A DNA stretch of 40,994 nt from JAWBOW01 sp038825775 (GTDB taxonomy: Archaea; Nanobdellota; Nanobdellia; Woesearchaeales; WAPY01): the NCBI GenBank assembly GCA_038825775.1, contig JAWBOW010000004.1, positions 1 to 40,994 of the forward strand, in the 5' to 3' direction. A model generated the notes under the pieces. It was given only the letters and a program-made list of their open reading frames with translations. It ran no database searches and was not told the origin of the DNA. Made by a program: the position numbers and the translations under genes. Below, in pieces: positions 33,701 through 40,193 of the stretch (position 1 is its first letter; the number at the start of each line of letters is the position of its first letter).

Positions 33701-33718
33701 TGTTTATATATTTAAAGG
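33701..33718 (-). promoter_or_regulatory. TATA region for the metallophosphoesterase gene
   Basis: On the minus strand CCTTTAAATATATAAACA is centred about 24 bases before the ATG (33683-33685), fitting a leaderless start. The rest of 33719-33894 is A/T-rich spacer with poly-A runs and no ORF worth calling. Confidence 0.5.
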
Positions 33719-33894
33719 ATTAGTATTTTTGAGCTAGTATTTTATTTTAAAAAGTTTGTATTTTTGGATAACTAATAAAATCCACATAATTAGAAAACAA
33801 AAATTTAGCATTCTTGGGATCTAAAACAAATAAAAAATTCGCTATTTAAAATCTTATAAAAAATAAAAAAAATAAAAAAAATTATAAAAAAATC

Positions 33895-36800
33895 TTAAAC
33901 AAAAGCCCTTTTTCTGTAAATCATGTAAGTTAATAATAACAAAATAATAATCAAAACAACTAAAATAAGTATTGATGCTTCTTTACTAAGTTCTTTTTTC
34001 TCAACAGGTGTTTGTGTTGGAGTAGGTGTTTTTTCTGCAGTTGGAGTTTGTGTTGGAGTTGGCTCTGGAGTTGGTCTTGGTTGTGGTTCTGGACTTGGGC
34101 TTGGAGTTGGGGTTGTTGTTATCTTTGGTTTTGTTGTTTGTGCAATTGCAAAATAACTTAAACTGTTAGTTTCTGCTTCATAATAAACAAATTCTGAATC
34201 CTCTCCTGTTATTGTTGTTGGAAGCTCATTCCATCTATTGTTCTTATAATGATTTAAAACAATATCTTCCTTTGAAATTCCTTTATCGTTTAACCATTTC
34301 TTAGAAACTTTAAACTTGATCTTTATTGAGTTTATATTATCTTCTTGTAAGTTTGTTTTTTCAATCTCTAAATAACTATAAACATTATTTAATTCTGGAA
34401 CAATATTTGGTCTGGTGTTTAGTTTCTTTATCCTAATCATTATGTTTGAAGTTGTTTTTTTAATGCTTAATGAAAACTCGGTTACATCAATATCTTTGTC
34501 TGAAATTTTGAATGTTTTTTCACTATTAGCTTCTATTATTGACCAAATCATTGTTGAAGATGGTAAGATTATTCCTGTTCCACCACCTCCAGAACCGCCG
34601 CCTGTAGGCCAATTGTTTACTGTATAAGTTATTGTTGATGTTGCTATGTTGCCAGCACTATCTGTAGCAGTGCATGTTGTTGTAAATGTTCCTGGTGTTG
34701 AAGTGCTTGGATTTACACTATAATTTGTGCTTACACTTCCATCCCTAGAATCTATTGCAGTGCATGTTGCTGTTATTGTTTGTCCAACATAAACTGTTGT
34801 TGCACTTAGTGAGAATGTTATTACAGGAGGTGTTTTGTCTAATTCAAAACTTATACTTTCTGTTGCGCTATTTCCAGAAGAACCTCCATAATCATAAACA
34901 GTCACGTTTAAAGTGTGATTTCCATCTTGTAATGCTGATGTCAAATCTATTGTGCAATAAAACGTATCAGAACCATTTGAGATTGGAGTGCATGTAATTT
35001 GTTGAAGTGATGAATTATAATAATAAGTTGTTCCATTTGCTATTATTTCTACTTTGCTTATTTCTGTTCCTGTTCCGTTTGCTGTTATATTAACAAATGC
35101 TGTTCTTTTTAAAGAACCATTAACTGGTGATGTTATGTTTATTGTTGGGTTAAGATTATCTGTTATGTTATAACCTGAAAATCCTTCAACTTTAAATGTT
35201 AAATTTCCTGCTTGAACATAAATTAAATCACTATCGTATAAGAACGGCATTAAGAATGGTTCCCAAGAAACTATTTGTATAGAAGCTTGTTTTGAAGAAT
35301 TGTCAGCAATTATTTCTGGTTGTGAAGAAAATGGTAAATTATAAAAGGTTATTGTTGTGTTTGTGTTTAACTCTGCAAATGCTGTTGTGTTTATATCAAT
35401 TCTCGAGTCACCAAATTGTCTTGGAAGTTTTGGAGTTACGCTTATCGCATTACCTAAGTTTGCAAGTTTTGAACCAATACTTGGGTCTGAGAAGTTAAGG
35501 TTTGAAAAATTAAGTTTTGCTACTTTCAACCAAACATTGGTTATATTAAAACATGAAAGATTCAATTCTAAATCAACTATGAAATTAATATTATTAAAAT
35601 CAAGTTCTTTTGAAAAGTCAGTTGATAATACTCCGTGTCTAAAACAAGGATTATCTATTAAAAATTTGCTCATGTTATAAAGAATTACTGTTAAGTAAGT
35701 AGCATTAAAATTGGTGGTGTTGTCAAAAGCAATTATTGTAATATTATACGGTTGAAATTCTTTTGTTTTTGCTTCATCTTGAACATTACAACTTATTTCG
35801 TAAAGTCCTGAAGTTGCGTTATAAGTCATATTCTGTTCTCCACAACTTAGTCCTGAAAAATTAGTTAAAACATAATTAATTCCTGAGTGTGTGTCTGTTA
35901 TGTTTGCAAATATAGTTATAATACTATTTTCAGAGTATGGAGAATAAAATATATCAGGTTCTCCCAACCATGCTGAGATTAATGGAGCGTCTAAATCTAA
36001 GTAGGCATACTTTGTTACAATGTCCTGAACATTTCCTGCATTATCAACTGAGTAATAATCTATTTGGTGTATTCCAGAAGTGTTTATCTCTATTTTGAAT
36101 TTTGAACTTCCTGATACATTATTACAATTTCCGTCCAAACAATATGTTGTATAATTAACTCCTGAGAAAGTATCTACAGGTGTTATTGTAACATTATATG
36201 GAGAATTCTGCCATCCTGTTGGAACATCGTCATAGGTTGTTGGTTTTGTTCTATCAATCTTTACAACAAAGAATTTTATATCTTCTGCATTATTAACATT
36301 ATCCTTACTATAATACCTAACATAACTTATTCCTTCCTCACTAACATTGAATGGTAGTGAGTAAACATTATTAGGATTGCACTCGTTACTCGTGTCTATA
36401 CAATAAAACGTAGCTTCACAACCACTACCTCCAAAATCATTACAATTTGCTAAATTAAATTCTACATAAGCAGTATTTACCCATGTATTATTTGAATAAG
36501 GTGTTTCATTGGCTAAAACAACTGTAGGTGTTGTGAGCGGTGGCGTTCTATCAATTTTTATAATAGCTGTTTTAACATTTTCCTCATTACCCACATTATC
36601 AACACTATAAAACCTCACATACCAAACACCCTCATCACTAATTTGGATAACTGCATAATACTCTGTAGTTGGAGAACAACTATTGGAAGAATCAACACAA
36701 TAATAAGTCTTATCACAACCACTACCGCCAGAATCATCACAACTTAAACTAACATTAACATAACTACTACTGGTCCAAGTGTTAAAAGTATAAGAACTAT

Positions 36801-37215
36801 CATCAGGCAACTTACCAGAATAAGAAGTAGTAGGAGCAGTAATATCAATATTTACAGTTCTCTCACTTGAATAATAATTATTATTTTCATTATCCAAACA
36901 TTTAATCTTCCACAAGTAAGAACCTTCTTGATTATTAAAATCATAATTAAAAGTATTTATTGTATTCTCTTCAATTTCCGTATCTGTTTGTTTTGAAACC
37001 CAATCTTCGCCTTCTTTAATTAATAATTCACAACTAGATATTGTTCCAGAATCAATAGTTGGGGTGTATTCAAAAGTTATAGGTAGTGTTTTATGCCAAC
37101 TATTATCGTCAGGACTGTTTAGGTTTATTGTTATGGTAGAATACGCTCTAATTGTGGTTACCAATAACAAAAATAGAATGATTAATATGTTTAGTACTAA
37201 ATTCTTTTTATCCAT
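33895..37215 (-). CDS. Large surface protein with Ig-like repeats, PGF-pre-PGF domain and membrane anchor
   Basis: 1106 residues. N-terminal signal peptide, then tandem beta-sandwich repeats of about 95 residues (near 130-225, 230-322 and 325-410), each with a Cys-rich YYCVD or FYCID segment, SVDNVGN or SKDNVNN, and an ending IKIDRT(P/K)P. A CTATDSAGN-type HYR/Ig unit lies near 800-870 and a Gly-rich linker follows. Near 900-1025 is a domain like the PGF-pre-PGF domain of archaeal surface proteins (KVSKKWLNDKGISKEDIVLNHY and SLSYFAIAQT). The end is a TPTPSPSP stalk and a transmembrane helix, KKELSKEASILIL to YRKRAFV. Many N-x-S/T sequons suggest glycosylation. Probably an adhesin or S-layer-associated protein. 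Leader has AAAGGGGTGG before the ATG. Confidence 0.82.
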   Translation of the reverse strand: MDKKNLVLNILIILFLLLVTTIRAYSTITINLNSPDDNSWHKTLPITFEYTPTIDSGTISSCELLIKEGEDWVSKQTDTEIEENTINTFNYDFNNQEGSYLWKIKCLDNENNNYYSSERTVNIDITAPTTSYSGKLPDDSSYTFNTWTSSSYVNVSLSCDDSGGSGCDKTYYCVDSSNSCSPTTEYYAVIQISDEGVWYVRFYSVDNVGNEENVKTAIIKIDRTPPLTTPTVVLANETPYSNNTWVNTAYVEFNLANCNDFGGSGCEATFYCIDTSNECNPNNVYSLPFNVSEEGISYVRYYSKDNVNNAEDIKFFVVKIDRTKPTTYDDVPTGWQNSPYNVTITPVDTFSGVNYTTYCLDGNCNNVSGSSKFKIEINTSGIHQIDYYSVDNAGNVQDIVTKYAYLDLDAPLISAWLGEPDIFYSPYSENSIITIFANITDTHSGINYVLTNFSGLSCGEQNMTYNATSGLYEISCNVQDEAKTKEFQPYNITIIAFDNTTNFNATYLTVILYNMSKFLIDNPCFRHGVLSTDFSKELDFNNINFIVDLELNLSCFNITNVWLKVAKLNFSNLNFSDPSIGSKLANLGNAISVTPKLPRQFGDSRIDINTTAFAELNTNTTITFYNLPFSSQPEIIADNSSKQASIQIVSWEPFLMPFLYDSDLIYVQAGNLTFKVEGFSGYNITDNLNPTINITSPVNGSLKRTAFVNITANGTGTEISKVEIIANGTTYYYNSSLQQITCTPISNGSDTFYCTIDLTSALQDGNHTLNVTVYDYGGSSGNSATESISFELDKTPPVITFSLSATTVYVGQTITATCTAIDSRDGSVSTNYSVNPSTSTPGTFTTTCTATDSAGNIATSTITYTVNNWPTGGGSGGGGTGIILPSSTMIWSIIEANSEKTFKISDKDIDVTEFSLSIKKTTSNIMIRIKKLNTRPNIVPELNNVYSYLEIEKTNLQEDNINSIKIKFKVSKKWLNDKGISKEDIVLNHYKNNRWNELPTTITGEDSEFVYYEAETNSLSYFAIAQTTKPKITTTPTPSPSPEPQPRPTPEPTPTQTPTAEKTPTPTQTPVEKKELSKEASILILVVLIIILLLLTYMIYRKRAFV

Positions 37216-37301
37216 TAAAAACCACCCCTTTAGTTCTTTTTTATTAATAAAAAAATGATGCTTATAAAAATTTGTATAAATTTAAAAGTGAGAAACTTTT
37301 C

Positions 37302-37386
37302 ATTTTTAGTTTCTTAAAAACAAGAATTTAAGGACTGTGCTATAAAAATTTCTTTTTTGTGTTATTTTTAGCTTTTTAAAAACAAG
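37302..37386 (+). repeat. Pair of 23-bp direct repeats
   Basis: ATTTTTAG, one differing base, TT, one differing base, then TTAAAAACAAG occurs at 37302-37324 and at 37364-37386. Two mismatches in 23 bases, start to start 62 bp. High A/T content raises the chance background, but the shared AG and ACAAG ends make chance less likely. Confidence 0.4.
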
Positions 37387-37512
37387 TTTTTTGTTTTTGT
37401 TTTGTCTCAATTTTGTCTCATTTTTCCATAAGAAATGAAGGGGTGTCTTCTATTATAAAATGTTTTTCAGTCGATAAAATAGCATCTTTTAATTTCCAAA
37501 GGAAATAAAGGT

Positions 37513-37541
37513 TGTCTCATTATTGTCTTAATACTATCTCA
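37513..37541 (+). promoter_or_regulatory. Three heptamers at an 11-bp period upstream of the wHTH gene TATA box
   Basis: TGTCTCA at 37513-37519, TGTCTTA at 37524-37530 and TATCTCA at 37535-37541, each exactly 11 bp apart, directly before the TATA element at 37553. A further pair at 37403-37409 and 37414-37420 (both TGTCTCA) has the same period. One helical turn spacing suggests several protein subunits bound on one DNA face, i.e. a candidate operator or activator array. Confidence 0.45.
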
Positions 37542-37586
37542 AGTATAGAAATCTTTTTAAACCCTTTAAGTCAACAACATTGTTAG

Positions 37587-37991
37587 ATGGGGATGTCTGA
37601 GATAAAAAAGGAGATTGAAGAACTTAAGAGAATGTATTCTCAGCTGCAGAATAATCTCTTATTAATGCAGAAAGAACTAATAAAGGAAGCTGTTAAGGAA
37701 GCTCTAAATGATTTTAAAAAGGAGAATTCTGGCATAAAAAAGGAGTTGTTAAGGAATTTTAGAAAGAATGGCAAGAATATAATAAAGAGGAAGATTCTTG
37801 AAGCTATAAAGGAAGATGGGATGGAATTGCCTGATTTAAAATACTTCATAGTTGATCAACTATCTTATTGCTCAAAAGCTTCATTTTACAGATATCTTGA
37901 AGAGTTGAAGAAACAAGGTTTAATAATCATAACAAGCATTAATAACAAGAATGTTGTTTTAAAAAACATAACGAATGAAATAAAACAATAA
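37587..37991 (+). CDS. Coiled-coil protein with C-terminal winged-helix-like domain
   Basis: 134 residues. Residues 1-50 are a Lys/Glu/Leu heptad coiled coil (KKEIEELKRMYSQLQNNL). After a basic region (KKELLRNFRKNGKN) comes a winged-helix-like part (about 65-130): a helix KRKILEAIKEDG, then DQLSYCSKASFYRYLEELKKQGLI, which fits a recognition helix, and a strand pair IIITSINNKNVVL. A DNA-binding regulator that dimerises through the coil is the best guess. Start: ATG at 37587, about 30 bases after the TATA centre; ATG at 37593 is an alternative. The phased heptamers just upstream could be its own operator. Confidence 0.65.
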   Translation: MGMSEIKKEIEELKRMYSQLQNNLLLMQKELIKEAVKEALNDFKKENSGIKKELLRNFRKNGKNIIKRKILEAIKEDGMELPDLKYFIVDQLSYCSKASFYRYLEELKKQGLIIITSINNKNVVLKNITNEIKQ

Positions 37992-38016
37992 ATAAAGTAT
38001 TAAAAATCAAATAAGA

Positions 38017-38340
38017 TCAGCTTTTTTCCAAATAGTTTAGAATTATTTCTTTTACTTCTTTAACATCCCTTAAAATAAATTCTGCCCTCTTTCCATCAGG
38101 ATTTTTTGCCTTGTGCTGCCCTTCTGCTAATAAATTTTCAGCATGGGTTTGCATGTCCAAAAACAATTTTATAAGCTGATTCTCAACCTGTCCAGGATTT
38201 TTGCTCAATCTTATTATTGAATCCTTACATATCAAAATTATTTTTGACAGGTCTTCTGGATTTTGATTTTTTATTATTCTCTCTGAAATTTTAGTTAGTT
38301 CTAAACAATCATTTATTAACCTTTTATCCATTTTTTTCAC
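38017..38340 (-). CDS. Small helical hypothetical protein
   Basis: 107 residues, not recognised. Several amphipathic helices are predicted from the pattern: LINDCLELTKISERII, DLSKIILICKDSIIRL, VENQLIKLFLDMQTHAENLL, then a polar AEGQHKAKNPDGKRAEF segment and RDVKEVKEIILNYLEKS. Without signal peptide or membrane segment, so cytoplasmic. Convergent with the winged-helix gene and divergent from the DUF192 gene. The ATG is preceded by AAAAGGTGAAAAAA, a good ribosome site, which supports it as real. Confidence 0.6.
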   Translation of the reverse strand: MKKMDKRLINDCLELTKISERIIKNQNPEDLSKIILICKDSIIRLSKNPGQVENQLIKLFLDMQTHAENLLAEGQHKAKNPDGKRAEFILRDVKEVKEIILNYLEKS

Positions 38341-38467
38341 CTTTTAAAAACCTTAAAAAAATATTTAAGTAAGATATTGTTGTTCCTAGCTTATTTAAAA
38401 AACTTACTAAAAATTTACAACACACAAATTTTTGATTTTTATTTTTTTTATTAAAAACTTGATTAAA

Positions 38468-38845
38468 ATGATTTTTAGAAAGAAAATACTGATAGGATGG
38501 AATGCTAAAAAAGCAGAGTTTTTTTTATGCAAGAACGTTTTTAGCAAGTTTTGTGGTTTGATGTTTTCAAGGAAAAAGAATTTGTTTTTTGTTTTTAATT
38601 CTGAAAAAATTGTAAGTTTGCACATGTTTTTTGTTTTTTATCCAATACTTGTGATTTTTGTAAACAAAAAGAATATTGTTGTTGAAAAGGTTTTTCTAAG
38701 ACCATTTGAGATATATGTTCCTAAAAACAAAGCAATTTATGTTTTAGAAATTGCTGTTGATGATGATGTAAAAAATTTTAGCAAGATAAAAGTTGGTGAT
38801 TCAATAAAAATTTTTGATAACAAAAAGAATATCAGAAAGATTTAA
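38468..38845 (+). CDS. DUF192 family protein
   Basis: 125 residues from the ATG at 38468. Family pattern: an Ala/Phe-rich start, FSKFCGLMFSRKKNLFFVFNSEK, then SLHMFFVFYPILVIFVNKKNIVVEK and a C-terminal AIYVLEIAVDDDVKNFSKIKVGDSIKIF. DUF192 proteins are small, often exported beta-rich proteins of unknown function; this one has no clear signal peptide. An upstream in-frame TTG at 38432 would add 12 hydrophobic residues (IFIFFIKNLIK) and is possible. It precedes tRNA-Trp on the same strand by 29 bp. Confidence 0.75.
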   Translation: MIFRKKILIGWNAKKAEFFLCKNVFSKFCGLMFSRKKNLFFVFNSEKIVSLHMFFVFYPILVIFVNKKNIVVEKVFLRPFEIYVPKNKAIYVLEIAVDDDVKNFSKIKVGDSIKIFDNKKNIRKI

Positions 38846-38851
38846 AAAATA
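38841..38851 (+). promoter_or_regulatory. TATA-like box for tRNA-Trp
   Basis: TTTAAAAAATA overlaps the stop of the DUF192 gene and is centred about 29 bases before the 5' end of tRNA-Trp (38875). It would also serve the permease gene if the transcript runs on. Confidence 0.4.
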
Positions 38852-38874
38852 AAACCCTTATTCTAATTTTTTAA

Positions 38875-38984
38875 GGGGACATAGTTCAACCAGGCTAGAA
38901 CAGTCGGCTCCAGTTTTTGGAGCTTTGAGCTTTTGCAATGAAAGAAGAAACCGACAAATCAGGGTTCAAATCCCTGTGTCCCCA
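38875..38984 (+). tRNA. tRNA-Trp (anticodon CCA) with intron
   Basis: Acceptor GGGGACA pairs with TGTCCCC; discriminator A at 38984. D stem GTTC/GAAC; anticodon stem GTCGG (38903-38907) with CCGAC (38951-38955); T arm CAGGG-TTCAAAT-CCCTG. Between the anticodon stem halves are 43 bases, so an insertion of 36 bases is removed to leave a 7-base loop. Splicing after position 37 gives CTCCAGA; splicing one or two bases earlier gives CTCCAAA. All give anticodon CCA, tryptophan. No CCA tail is encoded. Confidence 0.93.
38914..38949 (+). other. 36-base intron in tRNA-Trp
   Basis: Placed at the usual 37/38 position. Within the precursor, GCTCCA at 38907-38912 can pair with TGGAGC at 38918-38923 around a 5-base loop, and CTTTTGCAATGAAAG (about 38930-38944) forms a second hairpin. 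I could not draw the standard bulge-helix-bulge. C/D-box sequences for a guide RNA, as in the haloarchaeal tRNA-Trp intron, are not visible. Confidence 0.7.
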
Positions 38985-39007
38985 CTAATAAAAAAAGGGT
39001 TTTTTTT

Positions 39008-40159
39008 ATGAACAGAAAGCTTTTGGAAGCAACAGCAACTCTTACTGGTTGCATTATTGGTGCTGGAATTTTAGGAATTCCTTATGTTGTTTCAAGAGCT
39101 GGATTTCTAACAGGAATTTTAAACATAATCATTATTGGGGTTTTGTTCTTAATAATTCATCTTTACTTGGGAGAGGTTTTGTTAAGAACAAAAGGAACTC
39201 ACCAACTAACAGGTTATGCTGAAAAATACCTTGGAAGGAAAGGAAAGATTTTTATGACTCTTTACATGATTTTTGCTATTTATGGAGCAATAACTGCTTA
39301 TTTGATAATGAGTGGAGAATTCTTATCACAACTGTTTAAAAACACAAGTTTTGGCTTTACTCCATTTGTTTTTAGCATCATTGTTTTTATTATAATTGCC
39401 ACAATGGTTTATTTAGGGCTTAATGTTGTTGAACGTTCAGAATTAGTTATGATGTTTTTATTGTTAGGAATTGTGTTGTTGCTTGCAGTTATTTGCATTC
39501 CTAAAATAAACATAGAAAATTTAAAAGAATTAAGCATAAAAAAATTTTTTATTCCTTATGGTGTTGTTCTGTTTGCTTTTTTAGGAGAGGTTGCTCTTCC
39601 AGAGATGCTTGAAGAGGTCAATAATGAAAAAAAACTCTTAAAGAAAGCGATTATTTTTGGAAGTCTTATTCCAATGATTGTTTATATTTTATTTTCTTTT
39701 CTAATTGTAGGGGTTTCTGGAAGTTCAACAACACAGAACGCTTTTACAGGACTCTTGAATTTTGTTAACCCAATAACAGTTAAGATTGGTCTTGTTATGG
39801 GACTTACAACGATAACAACAAGCTTTTTGGTTTTAGGATTAGCTCTAAAAGAAATGTATGTTTATGATTTCAAGCTTAATAAAAATCTTGCCTGGTTTTT
39901 AGCCCTTTTCATTCCATTGTTTATTTTCTTATCAGGAATAAAGGACTTTATAGAAGTACTCTCTGTAACAGGTGCTCTTACAGGAGGTATCGTAGGTATT
40001 TTAATTGTTTTCATGCATAGAAAATCAATTAAATTAGGAGATAGAAAACCAGAGTTTGAAATAAAAAGTAATATTTTTGTTGATGTTATTTTAATTATGC
40101 TTTTTGTTTTTGGAATAATTTACCAAATATTGGACTTTTTTGGTTTATTGGTTTTTTAA
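39008..40159 (+). CDS. Aromatic amino acid permease (HAAAP family, Trp/Tyr type)
   Basis: 383 residues with about eleven transmembrane helices, the number usual for the family. The first helix has the conserved GAGILGIPYVVSRAGF (residues 18-33), the substrate-binding glycine-rich unwound segment; GEVALPEM and the following EEVNNEKKLLKKAIIFGSLIP loop also fit. HAAAP permeases take up tryptophan, tyrosine or phenylalanine with protons. The gene starts 23 bp after tRNA-Trp; GGG and eight T precede the ATG. Substrate choice is inferred from the family, and the tryptophan link from its neighbour. Confidence 0.82.
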   Translation: MNRKLLEATATLTGCIIGAGILGIPYVVSRAGFLTGILNIIIIGVLFLIIHLYLGEVLLRTKGTHQLTGYAEKYLGRKGKIFMTLYMIFAIYGAITAYLIMSGEFLSQLFKNTSFGFTPFVFSIIVFIIIATMVYLGLNVVERSELVMMFLLLGIVLLLAVICIPKINIENLKELSIKKFFIPYGVVLFAFLGEVALPEMLEEVNNEKKLLKKAIIFGSLIPMIVYILFSFLIVGVSGSSTTQNAFTGLLNFVNPITVKIGLVMGLTTITTSFLVLGLALKEMYVYDFKLNKNLAWFLALFIPLFIFLSGIKDFIEVLSVTGALTGGIVGILIVFMHRKSIKLGDRKPEFEIKSNIFVDVILIMLFVFGIIYQILDFFGLLVF

Positions 40160-40193
40160 CTTAGAAATATGTTAAACACATTATAATCATTTT

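Larger units (their letters stand above)
37216..37586. promoter_or_regulatory. 371-bp divergent intergenic region with repeats
   Basis: No ORF. It holds the leader and TATA-like element (minus strand, 37262-37275) of the surface-protein gene, a 23-bp direct repeat (37302-37324 and 37364-37386, 21 of 23 identical, spaced 62 bp), two sets of TGTCTCA-type heptamers (37403-37420 and 37513-37541), and a TATA-like CTTTTTAAA (37553-37561) for the downstream winged-helix gene. It looks like a control region shared by the two divergent genes. Confidence 0.45.

Noticed and set aside
34005..34125. GT-rich repeated DNA near the end of the surface-protein gene.
   Set aside because: It is the coding sequence of the Thr/Pro/Ser stalk and stays in frame, so it is not a separate repeat element.
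38407..38625. A 72-residue minus-strand ORF opposite the DUF192 gene.
   Set aside because: Family pattern supports the plus strand; this one has no ribosome site or recognisable fold.
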